Source: Luzula sylvatica (taxonomy: Eukaryota > Streptophyta > Magnoliopsida > Poales > Juncaceae). From it: a stretch of DNA of 64,000 bases. The translations under genes and the position numbers were made by a program. The stretch covers positions 66,072,366 through 66,136,365 of the forward strand of contig OX326958.1 of NCBI GenBank assembly GCA_946800325.1, in the 5' to 3' direction. Position 1 is the stretch's first letter, and each line of letters opens with the position of its first letter. The notes beneath the pieces were generated by a model, which made no database searches, was not told the origin of the DNA, and saw nothing but the letters and a program-made list of their open reading frames with translations. Positions 1-11,421 of this stretch are shown in pieces.

Positions 1-1061
1 TACTTGTTTTCATGTTGCTTTTATGATATCATTATAAACTAATTTTAATAATAACTATCATAAAATAAACGTACGTCTAATCATGTAGAATTATGAATTT
101 TGTACTGTTGAATTTTGAATGTTAATCATGTAGAATTTTGAATTAATTATATATATTTAGTATAAATACATGTTATAAATATTTATGTAATATAATATAT
201 ATATTTAATATTAAAAATAAGAAACATGTATATTATCGATATGGTCTGACATAATTCCGCTATGTCGGTCACTCACCAATCTGTAAGCGATATGCGATAT
301 CTGTAAATTGACTATGACTCTTACCGGGAGCTTAGGCAGTTTTTTTTCATTTTATATCAAAAATGTTGGATACCCCCCAAACATAAGAATATTAGTTTCT
401 AGGAATTAAAATAATTAACCAAACACAAGAATAATTTCTTTAAATATTAATTTTATTATATATATTGTAGTTGTGAGTTGTGACATACAGAAATTGTTGA
501 CACAAAAAAAGGACATATTAAATCTAGATTACCACACCATTCACCAACCAATATTGCTGATAGTAACTTATGTATTTATATATACGTCATAATTAACTCG
601 ATTCAGATCTAAGTGTGATACAAATCTACCACTAATTAAAAAAATACAAATATAAATATATAAAAGCAAGTATCATAGTAAGTATCAACAAAACGTAAGG
701 TCGGTCTTCTAGTTAAATCACTGACAAATGTGCAATATAAATCAGAACTAATACTAATTAAATTGCTTAAAAGTTAAAAGTGTATTTTGGGAATATAATG
801 ATGAGGTCTTAATTATGATGGACATATGCATTATATATAATCGAAGCATGGAATTTTTGGGGGGCAGTGGCATGCAGAAGTGACTCGTGCATGTCTTTGC
901 ATGTTTTTCATTTCCATCTACATGATTGACTCTTTAACCACATTACTTTTTGTCACGAGACAAAACCTCACCATGATTGTAATCTTTTCAAGGGAATGTT
1001 TCCACTCTTAACTACTTTATTCAAAAAAAAATAAAAATAAATAAATACTAGAACTAAAGTT
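1..1061. other. AT-rich intergenic DNA downstream of the PPR gene
   Basis: No coding region, RNA gene or recognisable transposon end was found here. The stretch is AT-rich with short A and T runs. The part next to the PPR stop codon must hold that gene's 3' UTR. Confidence 0.5.
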
Positions 1062-3551
1062 TCACCAATAATCACCACAAGAACAAGCACCCCCTTCGAA
1101 ATGGTGAAATCGATTCGTATCTCTCACGACTATTTCCCTTTGCGCAACTCTCGACACGATTTTAAAAACCTCGTGACAATCCGAACAAAATCTAAGATTT
1201 TTAATTATACGAATTTGGCTTCCCGCGACGGTACTCACGAGGCCGTAAGCAAGTGCGATTCTCTCGCAATGCATCCATAAAGAACGCGTCTTTTCTCTCT
1301 CCTCCAAATCATGCAATACCACGTTACAATCCGGTACATACCCTTCTCTAGTAGTTTTCAATTTCAACCATTCGAGCATCGCACGAATTATTCTCATGTC
1401 GGGGTGGTTCCCCTCCATTACCGAAAAGGAATGGACCTGTCCATTTATTTCGATCCAGCTAAGTCCCGGTGTTTTTCTCACGCATTTATCTCTCATTTCT
1501 TTTCTTAATTCTGCCACGTCAGCAAGTTGGCCGGCTAACATGTAAATATTCGATAATAATATATAAGTCGTCTCGTCATATGGTTCCATTTCGAGAACCT
1601 TTTGTGCGCAAAATTTTCCCATGGACACGTTTTTATGGACCAAAGAAGAACTCAGTAAAGCGCGCCATACCATTGCGGACGGTACGGTTGGTATTTTCCG
1701 TACCAAATCTAGGGCATCATCCAATCTACCAATACCGCCCAAAAGCCTAACAATACAAGTGTAATGTTCCATGCACGGTTTTATTCCATGAACTCTACTC
1801 ATGTTTACAAAAAACCCTAAACCGTGTCGTACCAGACTGGTGTTGGTACAAACCGTGAGAATACCAACAAAGGTTACTTCATTAGGCTTCGTATATTTCA
1901 TTTTGGAAAATAAATGTAACGCATTATTTGCATGTCCATGAATAGCATAACCAGAAATCAGGGCATTGTACGAAATTACGTCCAAATATTTAACCAAGTC
2001 AAACACCTTTTTAGCTTCTCTAATACTACCGCATTTAGCATACGTGTCAATTAACGCATTATTAACCGTTGTATCTAGGTTAAATATAGTTTTAGAAATT
2101 AAAGAATGAATTTGGATCGTTTCTCTACTACAAGCCAAACCCGCGCAAGCCCTAAGTACAATCGAATAGGTAACTTCGGTTCCGAGAAAACCATTTGCAC
2201 GCATTTCAAGGAATAATTTTAGGGCTTCTTGAGAAAACCCTAATTGCACATAACCCACAATCATTGTGTTCCAACTAACCTCGTTTGCATTAAATATTCT
2301 TGAAAATATATTAAGCGATGAATCAATATCGCCACACTTGGCATAAAAATCGGTCAATGAATTCGAAACGAAAATCTCTCTCTCGTAGCCTACTTTTGTT
2401 ATGTGGCCATGAATTTGTTTTCCTATTAGCAAATCGCTCATGTTTGCACAAGCTTGCAGAACACTAGATAAACTATACTCGTTAGGAGATAAATTGGACC
2501 GTACCATACGAACGAAAAGGTCTAACGAGTCCTTATTTTGACCCGTTTGTGCATACCGAGCAATCATGTAGCTCCATAGAATCACATCGTTATGTGTAAG
2601 AGATTCGAATACCAAACGAGCATCGTTTATATTTCCTAATTTCGCGTACATGTCAAGCAATGCACCACCAACATAAGAGTCGGATTGGTACGAAGATTTG
2701 AGTGATAAACAGTGAATGGTTTTGCCTAAATTCAATGATGAGAGAGAAACAGAGGCCTTGAGACCACTTGTTAGGGTGAAATTATTTGGCTTAAACCCCA
2801 ATTTTCTCATATTGCAGAGAGTTATAATTGCGTCTTTGGGGCAATCGTTGTTTGCGTAGCAAGAGACCATACCAGTCCATGCAACAATATCCCTTGCGGT
2901 AATTTCCTCGAACACCTTTTGTGCATCATACACATACCCACAAAGAGAATATGCATCAATTAAAACGGACCCCACAAATGGATTTGATTCGTGACCTAGT
3001 TTGTAGATTGAAGAATGGACTAACTTGGCTTGCTCAGGCAATTCCATATTAACAAAAAGCTTCAGAATAGTTGTAAAAAGATGCTTATTAAGCTCATATC
3101 CTTCTTTATTTAACATAATGAAAAGATTAATTGCCTTTTCGAATTGGTATTGTTGAGCATAGCCCTGAATTAAGGTGACAAAAGAAACCGTGTTTCTGTG
3201 ACGCATTTCGTCAAACACCTTGTGGGCATCGGCCAAAGCATTGAATTTAACATAGAAATTCAGGAGAATATTTAAGCTGAATAAATCCAAGAACATACCT
3301 CCTTTGAAGGAATGGCAGTGTAATGCTTTGCCCCTTTTATAGTCTCTATTCTGAATACAATCTTGTAAGGCCCATGCGTATGCATGGGAATCATATTTGG
3401 GAAGACTGAGAGAAGTTATCTCTTCTTCAAGCCAAATCAATGCAGAATTTGTTGAAAAATTGTGAGAAATTAAGGCAGGGAATAATTTATGGGTTTTAAA
3501 CAGTGGGAATATTGGAAATTTGGGTTTGAACAATCGTGATAGCTTGATCAT
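1062..3551 (-). CDS. DYW-class pentatricopeptide repeat (PPR) protein, putative organellar RNA editing factor
   Basis: A single uninterrupted exon encodes 829 aa. The N-terminus (about residues 1-35) is rich in Lys, Phe and Ser with almost no acidic residues, as expected for a mitochondrial or plastid presequence. Residues ~60-620 are PLS-type PPR tandem repeats, with recurring cores such as VFDEM and NALIDTYAKCG. An E/E+ region follows, then a PG-box (TPGLSWIEING), and the protein ends exactly in DYW. The deaminase-like zinc signature is intact: H761-x-E763 and C789-x-x-C792-H793. In this family the PPRs bind one RNA site and the DYW domain deaminates C to U. From memory it most resembles the mitochondrial Arabidopsis protein At5g13230, but the orthology is untested. 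The absence of introns is normal for the family. The target site cannot be predicted here. Confidence 0.95.
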   Translation of the reverse strand: MIKLSRLFKPKFPIFPLFKTHKLFPALISHNFSTNSALIWLEEEITSLSLPKYDSHAYAWALQDCIQNRDYKRGKALHCHSFKGGMFLDLFSLNILLNFYVKFNALADAHKVFDEMRHRNTVSFVTLIQGYAQQYQFEKAINLFIMLNKEGYELNKHLFTTILKLFVNMELPEQAKLVHSSIYKLGHESNPFVGSVLIDAYSLCGYVYDAQKVFEEITARDIVAWTGMVSCYANNDCPKDAIITLCNMRKLGFKPNNFTLTSGLKASVSLSSLNLGKTIHCLSLKSSYQSDSYVGGALLDMYAKLGNINDARLVFESLTHNDVILWSYMIARYAQTGQNKDSLDLFVRMVRSNLSPNEYSLSSVLQACANMSDLLIGKQIHGHITKVGYEREIFVSNSLTDFYAKCGDIDSSLNIFSRIFNANEVSWNTMIVGYVQLGFSQEALKLFLEMRANGFLGTEVTYSIVLRACAGLACSRETIQIHSLISKTIFNLDTTVNNALIDTYAKCGSIREAKKVFDLVKYLDVISYNALISGYAIHGHANNALHLFSKMKYTKPNEVTFVGILTVCTNTSLVRHGLGFFVNMSRVHGIKPCMEHYTCIVRLLGGIGRLDDALDLVRKIPTVPSAMVWRALLSSSLVHKNVSMGKFCAQKVLEMEPYDETTYILLSNIYMLAGQLADVAELRKEMRDKCVRKTPGLSWIEINGQVHSFSVMEGNHPDMRIIRAMLEWLKLKTTREGYVPDCNVVLHDLEEREKTRSLWMHCERIALAYGLVSTVAGSQIRIIKNLRFCSDCHEVFKIVSRVAQREIVVRDTNRFHHFEGGACSCGDYW

Positions 3552-4197
3552 ATCATCACCGAAATTATGATTTCATTTGAAATTGAGACGTATATTCCAA
3601 AACTTATAGCTAAAGCGAAGTTTTCAGCACAACATAAGATTTGATTTTAGTATTCAAATGAAAAAAAAAGTAGTTATTGGGGAGTATTGAGAAGTTTGAA
3701 TAATTTACGATGATTTTTGGAGGCAAGAACTAAGAACATTGGAATCGTAATTATTTTCTTTCGGCATAGTGTCTAGCCCCAAAGCCCCAAAGTGAGCACG
3801 CCAAAGCCGGCCCACTAAAATCATAGATTTTTATTTAGTATTGTTATTAAAGAATACCCATATATAATCTTAAATTTAATATATAAGGGCCATTTATTCT
3901 ATGAAAAAACTTTTTAATAGAATATTTTGGATATTTTTAGATCTCCTCAAGTTACCAGGAAGATAATTTATTTTATATTTGAACATAACATTAAATAAAT
4001 AATTTAAAAAAATTTCAAATTACCATTTTTAGTTTGTATATGATATGAAAAAAAAGAACATATCATAGAATCACAAAATATATAATGATCATGTATAAAA
4101 TATATTTAAAACTACAAATTTCAATTACAAATATATGGACGGAACATTTTCATAAATGTATACTTCTATAATTGTAAGAATCATATATATTAAAAAA
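3552..4197. other. PPR promoter side and AT-rich spacer
   Basis: This holds the presumed upstream region of the minus-strand PPR gene. I see no confident TATA box and no other gene or complete mobile element. Confidence 0.4.
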
Positions 4198-4511
4198 AAA
4201 AACTCATATGTTGTGAGATACAAAAAATCATATGTTGTGAGAGGTTGTTGATTCAAGTTTCATTGACACCAATTGATGGAGGATCACCAAGCCTTTGTGA
4301 GTTCAAATCTCATTAGCACCAATGGATGAAGGACATATAAGACTTCTCCATTTATTTACCAAAAAAATATATGTCAATGAGCTCATAACCTAGTTGGTTG
4401 AGTGTGAGCTACAAAAAACCATAAGTTGTGACAGGTTGTGGGTTCAATTTCTATTGACATCAATGGATGGGGGACATATGAACCTTCTCCATTTATTATA
4501 AAAAAAAAAAA
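4198..4511 (+). mobile_element. Two adjacent tRNA-derived SINE copies (first partial)
   Basis: The second copy (about 4373-4511) has a tRNA-like pol III promoter: an A-box-like TAGTTGGTTGAG at 4391-4402 and a B-box-like GGGTTCAATTT at 4440-4450. A conserved body (CAATGGATGG, then CTTCTCCATTTATT) and a poly-A tail follow. The first copy (4198-4370) repeats the body, including the CCATTTATT end, but lacks a good A box. A third member lies in reverse at 47517-47655. No clear target site duplication was found. Confidence 0.6.
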
Positions 4512-4772
4512 TCATATATAACACTGAATATATATTATATAACACTGAGTATAATTTTATACTGAATATATTATAATACTAAATATATTATATTTGTGTT
4601 TTTGTTAAAAAATATATAAAATTAATATAAATGAATAAAAATAGTTTACTAAACATAAAGAACTTGTTAATGTTACAAACATATACTGTATATTTGTTAG
4701 TTTTAAAGTCGTACATTTAAAAATAATAATTTTACTATGTTTGTACTTGATTAAATTTTGGTATTATTTTTA

Positions 4773-5631
4773 AGGGAAATTTAAAAAAAATCCTAACTTT
4801 TATGGATATCTTAAAAAAAACTCCTATCTTTTTGGAAATTTCAAAAAAACTCCTCTACCAAATTTTTATTTTCAAATACCCCCCCCCCCCCATAGTGGTT
4901 AAAACTAACCATGGATGGTGTTAATTTTTTTTTACCAACATACCCTTCTATTTACATATGTAGTAATAAAAAAAATTGCTATTTGATATTAATTTAGGAA
5001 AACTCCTAAATTTTTTTAGAATATAATAATTTTTAAAAAATAATTATTATATGTTATATTTATATAATTTTAATATTTCATACATTATTTTTTTCCTGAA
5101 AAACTAACATAAAATAATAATAATAAGATGAACAACAATATTAAAAGAACACCTTGCAAATATTTAAAAAATAAAATATCATGAAACTATTAAAAAATAT
5201 ATAAAAGGAGAATGAAAATAAATAACTAGATGTTTAAACATATATTTTTCTATCAATATATTTTCACGGTGTTTATTTATTGTTGTTTATTTTATTATTA
5301 TATGATGTTAGTTTTTCATGAATAATAAATGAAATACTAAATATATAAACACAACACGTAATAATTTTATTTTTTTAAAATCACTACAAGTTAAAAATAT
5401 TTATGAATTTTCTTAAAATTAATAAAAAATAACAAAAATAATTTTTAATTACTAGATATGAAAATAGAAGGGTATTTTGGTCATTTTTTTACACCATTCA
5501 TGGTTAATTTTAATCCCTATAAGAGGGTATTTGAAAATAAAAATTTAGTAGAGGGAGTTTTTTGGAGTTTGCAAAAGATAGGAGGTTTTTACAATACACA
5601 AAAAGTTAGGGATTTTTTAAAAAATTGCCCT
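4773..5631. mobile_element. Foldback MITE with long inverted arms
   Basis: The element starts AGGGAAATTTAAAA and ends TTAAAAAATTGCCCT. The two ends match as inverted repeats for roughly 150 bp, including the block with ACTCCTATCTTTTTGGA on the left. It is flanked by the 7-bp direct repeat ATTTTTA (4766-4772 and 5632-5638). It has no coding capacity; the short ORF at 5458-5655 lies in the right arm. A related interrupted copy is at 52752-55993. The superfamily is uncertain; long arms suggest a Mutator-like MITE. Confidence 0.7.
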
Positions 5632-7004
5632 ATTTTTATTTATTTTCACTATTAATGTGATATTATATACAACTAGGATAGTACACGCGCTACGCCACGA
5701 GCATGATAATCATTTTTTTCATTTTTTCGAAATGCATTTTTATGATGATAATAACAATATTCTATTAAAATAAAATTATTTCACATTATATATTCATCAA
5801 ATTATATCATAGAACTAATTTAAGTATAATCAATAATATATTTTACGATTATATTATGTTCGGGGGTAGAAAATAGCTTATTTTATATACAATTTTAAAA
5901 CTTGTATTAATGCAAATAATAATGTCTAAAGCATAACCCATTTTTACGAAAAATGTAACCACGCAAATTATATTGTTGTTGCTCATAATTGTTCATTCAA
6001 TATGAACATAGAAACATTGAACCATACTACCTATACACGCTCAATGCACATAATTAATGTAGTACTCATAATTGTTCATGCAATATGAATATAAAAACAT
6101 TGAACATACAACGTATACACTAAATGTACATAATTAATGTAGTACTGATAATTTTTTTTTATTGATAAACAAAACAATGAAAATTATAACCAACATACAT
6201 TTAACAATCAAAATTTAATTTAGCAAAAATATAATTAAAAATTATTTAATATAATATGATATTTTTAAATTTACAACTTAAAAAGTATCAATAGTATTAA
6301 AAAATGTTTATGAGTTTATGAAGTTATTTATATTTTAATAGTTAAAATATTATTTTCATTTATGTTAAATTTTGAAAATTTCAAAATCAAAGTTGTTTAA
6401 ACTAAAAAACAAATCTACGTACTCATGGATTCTCACTATTGTAGTTTTTATAATAATAATAATTATTATTTAAATTCAGTTATTTAACTATTAAATACGC
6501 ATCCTTGTGCATTGTATTTTCTTACGTAATATCTTCACAAATTCAAATAAAAAACAATATGCATGGACTATATTAATATGGATGTCAAAATAAATAAAAA
6601 ATTCAGGGAGATAAACTTGACATATTTTTGAAATTAAAGTTCTTTAGGTTTAAGATTTCGAGTTTAGTAATATGTATGAACTGTATTTTTGAATACTAAA
6701 AATATAACTTATACCAAAAATATTACAATATTTCATATTAAAAATTATATATTCATTAATTGGATGAGAGGGAAATAAAGTTTATGTGAAATATTTGTAC
6801 TAACAAAAAGATTTGTTAAATAACAAACTTTTATAACTTGTGTGTGTCAAAAAAATTCACAATTTATTTCATATTCGTTGCCATGTGAACATAACATTTA
6901 TATCAAACGTCCAATTTTGATCGTATGTCCTGGATTTAAAATATCAAAAATGACATGGCTTAAGGAGACGGCTTACAATTTGTTGTAAAATAATAACACA
7001 TAAA
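5632..7004. other. AT-rich intergenic DNA
   Basis: No gene seen. Near 5674 a CTAG followed by a short GC-rich dyad (CGCGCTACGC) could be the 3' end of a minus-strand Helitron, but no 5' partner was found. A ~60-bp motif containing CATAATTGTTCATGCAATATGAA is repeated around 5980-6150. Confidence 0.4.
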
Positions 7005-7310
7005 CACTACAACATTTTGAGGTATCAGCGACGGTAGACAAGTTTCACCGACCGGCCGTCGCTAAAAAACACAATACCGACGGACTTTTTAGCGACGGCC
7101 CGACGCATAAGCCCAAAAATCACCGTTGGCCCGTCGGAAAAAGCAAAAACCGTCGCAGATACTCTGCTACCGCCCGTCGCAGAAAGCAAAAACCGTCGCA
7201 GATAATCTGCTACCGCCCGTTGCAGAAAGTGTAACCGTCGCAGATATTATACTACGGCCCGTCGGAGATAATATAGCCGTCGCAGATACCTCAGCCCGTC
7301 GTTGAATGAT
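7005..7310. mobile_element. CACTA (En/Spm-like) terminal region
   Basis: It begins with CACTACAACATTTTGAG, the characteristic CACTA terminus. A GC-richer subterminal block follows, made of CCGTCGC and GCGACGG motifs in both orientations, including three ~45-bp repeats around 7145-7245. Such arrays bind transposase in this superfamily. The opposite TAGTG end was not found convincingly in the window, so this is probably a truncated or solo end. Confidence 0.65.
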
Positions 7311-8818
7311 TACACGGAATATGATCTTCAAAAAATAATGATTAATATCCAACCACATCGCTATATTTAATGGTTCAAACTAATACTTACAAATGATCAT
7401 GTAAAATAGATGTCCTAAATGATCAAATATAAAATTAATGTATATGATTGAGGCACATCACAAAATGGAATTATCAATAATCATGAATAACCATGATGAT
7501 GTGGCTCCATGAGGTGTAGTGAGTAGAAAAATCGTATAGTTTATTGTTTATATATATTGTATTGTTTGAACTATTGTTATGTTTTTTTTCGTAAATTGTG
7601 ATATATAATACATTGACACTAATATATGTATTGTTGTTTGATAAAAAAAAAGTCATCTACAACCAAAATGATAAATTATGATAAAATACATACATGATTA
7701 TAAATAAATAAGTTATAATAATATGATAAGATTAATATGTGAAATTATCATACTCGTCGTCGCGAATATATACAAAATGGTAATTTTATGTTGAGATGAA
7801 ATTATCATTCCAATCATAAAAAATAGCACCGAGTGTTAAAATTGAAAACTTAATTACCATACTCGGTGCGTATCGCGAGTATTATACTAGTATTATATAT
7901 TCGTCGTAATAAATAAATAAAACTCATTATAATTGAAACATCCTGTTAGAAAAGAAAATATTTATTATATTTAATTATTCACCCATATGCATTATTTATT
8001 ATTTATCATTTAAATTTTATCTTTTGGTTATAGTTTTTTCGTAGTTAGAAATATCTTACCTGTATCGGTGAAGTATATGAAAAATACCTGTTATTAATTC
8101 AGAATAAAATAATCCGATATGTCATGTGGAATATTTGATACATATTCAACGAGTATTTTATGTATATCAATATCGGAGACGGTATCCGATCAGATATGAT
8201 TTTATTTTTAAATTATCCGCGCAACATAGAATATTCATTAATCTATACAGTGGGTCTTTGATCCTGTAATAATATACATAAATTTTAATAAACCGACGAG
8301 TTGGCAATCGCCAACACCTCGTTCAAAAAAATTGACAAAAAAATAAAAAAAATACTTTCAGCATTTAAAAAAAATCATATTTGTGTTAAAATAATCATCA
8401 AAATTCCATTCTTTATTATGTGATAACAAGTCTGTCTTAAAGAAAATTAATAACAAAATGAAATCAAACATGAATTGATCATCCACAAGTCTTTTGGACC
8501 TACTCTAAGGAACGATTTTTTTTCTTTGTTCAGAGTAAGTAAGAACAAGACTTTTAACATCTGGTCCTAAATCCCCATGTTCATCGACAATATCCTGAAA
8601 TTTTTCCCAAACTTTAATTGATGATTATCCAAGGTAAACATAATCAATCCTCTTTTGTTACAATTAAATATTGCATTTTCTTAAATCCATCAATTTTGCT
8701 TTAAATTTTTCATTTTGATTCCCATCTGATATTTTGAGATGATGTCTGTTAATTTTTGTGATTTCGTAGCAATCTTGATAAAGAAACAAAAAACTAGCTC
8801 CACTTTAACCGAGAAGAA
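7311..8818. other. AT-rich intergenic DNA
   Basis: No supported gene. Short ORFs here are low complexity and biased toward Ile, Tyr and Asn. The last ~300 bases would be the upstream region of the coiled-coil ORF. Confidence 0.4.
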
Positions 8819-9394
8819 ATGCGTTATACGAGAAAACCTGAGATCAAGCATAAATTACACGATCTATTCTTAGAATTTTTGACGATGTTTAATTGTACAT
8901 CTATTTCATTGATGCGACAAGACTACGAGAAATCCGGTACGATAATAAGAGATCGAGAATATAACTTACAAGCAAGTCATAGTGGTTCTTCAAGAATTAT
9001 GCCCATAGAGAGAGAAAATATATCTTTAGATCAAAAGATATTATTCATGGAAATGTTAACTCACATGGCAGAGGTGAATAACAAGCAAGTGAAATCACTT
9101 GCAAGACGACTCGATGAGAAGAGAGAAGAAAACCGAGAGTTAAGAGACCAAATCGAGGTGTTATTGAGAGAGAATAAGGAATTGAGAGACTGGAATAGCG
9201 AGATCATTAATCAGAATAAATCTCTTCATGATAGAATTCATCATGGCTTAAGCAATGCGGGGCCGGTCGATCATAAAAGTTCCAATAGTGAATATGAGGT
9301 AACTCGATTATCACGATTTAAAGTTTCGCTTCTAAATGCGTGTTGCGTCAGAGGAGTGCCGAGTCAACGTATGGTTCGAGAAGGTGGGCATTGA
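8819..9394 (+). CDS. Hypothetical coiled-coil protein
   Basis: A 191-aa ORF opens at ATG 8819. Residues ~65-140 are a highly charged, heptad-like Glu/Arg/Lys/Leu segment with repeats such as RENKELRDW, predicting a parallel coiled coil. I see no signal peptide, membrane segment or basic region of a bZIP factor. The C-terminus has a CC pair (LLNACCVRG) in a basic stretch. I do not recognise the family. The length and composition stand out in DNA where random ORFs are short and Ile/Asn/Phe-rich, which favours a real or recently real gene. It could also be one exon of a larger gene or a captured fragment. No function is proposed. Confidence 0.4.
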   Translation: MRYTRKPEIKHKLHDLFLEFLTMFNCTSISLMRQDYEKSGTIIRDREYNLQASHSGSSRIMPIERENISLDQKILFMEMLTHMAEVNNKQVKSLARRLDEKREENRELRDQIEVLLRENKELRDWNSEIINQNKSLHDRIHHGLSNAGPVDHKSSNSEYEVTRLSRFKVSLLNACCVRGVPSQRMVREGGH

Positions 9395-9840
9395 TCGATG
9401 GAATTAAAGTATATAATAAATAAAAAAAGTTGTGAATGAACCGAAAGTTCATTATGTATATTTTGAGGTATTTATAGAATATTTTTCCTTTTTTTTTCCC
9501 GAACCTCTCTATTTTTTTTGGAATGAAGGTTTGGATCTTAAGATATTTGAACAAAGCATTTTTTTTATTGGGAAATTAGCATACATGCAACACAATCACT
9601 TATATTTTTCACTCATCTATGAAAACCAATTTGAACAAAGCATATTTTCATGTTTTAACTAAAAAAACGCATAAATTTTGAGGCACAACATGTCACAAAC
9701 GGCTAAAGATCGAACCACTATAAGAAAAAAAAAAGGTCTTTTGATGATAACACAGGTTAATACATATAATAAATGAAACCCCCCCCCATTAAAAAACAAA
9801 TGTCAACCCGCATCCCCCAAACGCGCGGGCCTTTCTCTGT
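9395..9840. other. Spacer between the coiled-coil ORF and the SKP1-like gene
   Basis: AT-rich DNA with short poly-A and poly-C runs. It should contain the 3' ends of the two flanking convergent genes. No other feature was recognised. Confidence 0.4.
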
Positions 9841-11400
9841 TCAGTAGTGCCCAACAAAACTTGAATTTCGCCTTTGCCCTTGTTGGCTCAACGACAAAAT
9901 CTCCTGTACCCTATCTGGCCACATCGCATTCAATCTCCTCGCAAAATCCTCCACTTCTCTGTTTTACCAAACAAATAAATCTCGTTCAGCACTTGTATGA
10001 GTTTATAATATGAGAATTTTTTTTTGGGCTGACCTGTCGAGTTGTTCTTGCATTTCTGGATCTAACTCGTCGTCAGTGTAATCGTCATCTTCGTTGATCT
10101 TAAATGCGAAAGGATCTTGACTGCCCTCTCTCGAACCTGTATTCGAAGGAGAAACACTGCAACTCCCTGTGCATAGAACTGAAATACTTGAACTTTCCTA
10201 AAAAATTGTAGCGAGTATATTTTTCAAAATAATCAGAACAAAACGGTATTTTTTATATATTTTAATGGTATTGCAAAGTGACCTTATTATGCGTTTGGCA
10301 CGAGTCTGTACTGCTCGAATCTTTACTCTGCTCCTTTTTCCTCCTATTCTTTTTCTTACTCTTCGCAGCCTTATTGCCTCCTCTCGAACCTGGCAAAAAT
10401 TGGGAATAAAAAAACAAGAGGTTGAAAATAAGTTTAAAAAATAGGGACTATTTTGAACAAACCTTCGTCTCCATTTATAAACGAGAGAAGCTCATCTACG
10501 GATCGTTCGTCCTTCCTTTCTTCGACCACTCTAGCCGCATCCTAGAATAAAATTGTAAAAATTACAATTCAATCCTTACCATAAATACAAAATTGTAAAA
10601 AACAACCTTTTGTTTTTGTCGTTCCTTGAGCTCCTTTCGTTTTCTTGCGTACAATCGGTTCAACAATCTTATCCTCGGATCATCGTTCACATTCTTCAAC
10701 GGCTCCAATTTCTCTTCCTTGATTAACAAAACACCGCCCAAAATTAAAAATTAAAAATTAGTTCGAATTTTACCGAAGACGAGTTACCTCGGTGAGGTCA
10801 TCGGGTAAATGGAAAATCTCGCGAATTTCTTCGGGCGTTCGTCCTTCGATCATTCTCGCGATTGCGCGGCTCGTCAAGTCGACCAATGGCTTTAACCCTA
10901 AACTATCCGCTGCGGAAATCAACTCGCATAGTTGATCCGTATCCACCTTCACAAATCTCTCGTCGAAGGACTTCCGTTCCTATACATTCGAAACAAAAAA
11001 TTACAATTAAGAAGGGGCATTCGTGATATTTTGAGATTTTACAAAAACGTATGATTATGACCTTGTTGGAACGGCCAGCAACTTGGTGAAACCGACAATA
11101 GTCGAGAATTAAGCTTAAGGTAGAAGGGCTGACTTTCTCGGGAAGGGCAATTGCGTAATTTTTAGAAGATCCTGAACCCGTTTTTAGAATTTCTCGGCAA
11201 ATTGTTGGACAAAACATGGCTACTTCTTCCTCTACTTGTTGTATCGAACCGTCTGCACATTGAAGCCATATATACGACTTCATGGCCTGTAAAAAAGAAT
11301 TGTTTTTTAATGATGACGTGGAATTTTTTAAACTAATTTGAATTTGAAATGATTAATTAATTACCTCTGGTTTGCAAATCGCAGTGTCGCTTTCGGCCAT
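9841..11400 (-). CDS. SKP1-like protein, ASK20/ASK21 type with long C-terminal tail
   Basis: Eight exons (11400-11365, 11286-11062, 10979-10788, 10717-10607, 10541-10463, 10389-10283, 10197-10034, 9958-9841) splice at GT-AG sites into an uninterrupted 343-aa frame. Residues ~14-87 are the SKP1 BTB/POZ fold (SYIWLQ, then ILDYCRFHQV). Residues ~88-155 are the SKP1 dimerisation and F-box-binding domain (PLVDLTSRAIARMIEG, EEIREIFHLPDDLTE). Where typical SKP1 stops at a WAFE-like end, this protein continues through a Lys/Arg-rich, NLS-like segment (KSKKKNRRKKEQ) and an acidic segment (DDDYTDDELDPE) to the stop. This tail is typical of the Arabidopsis SKP1-like 20/21 group, from memory about 350 aa. 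It may act in SCF-type E3 complexes in the nucleus; that role is inferred. An in-frame ATG at 11421 is the first ATG after leader splicing and would add seven residues. Confidence 0.93.
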
Positions 11401-11421
11401 TTGATGGGAGCCTCTAATCAT

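Noticed and set aside
4373..4450. tRNA gene
   Set aside because: A-box and B-box motifs are present, but no cloverleaf or intact acceptor stem; the body and poly-A tail fit a SINE.
7516..7521. TAGTG considered as the other end of the CACTA element
   Set aside because: Only seven bases match the inverted terminus and the 3-bp flanks differ.
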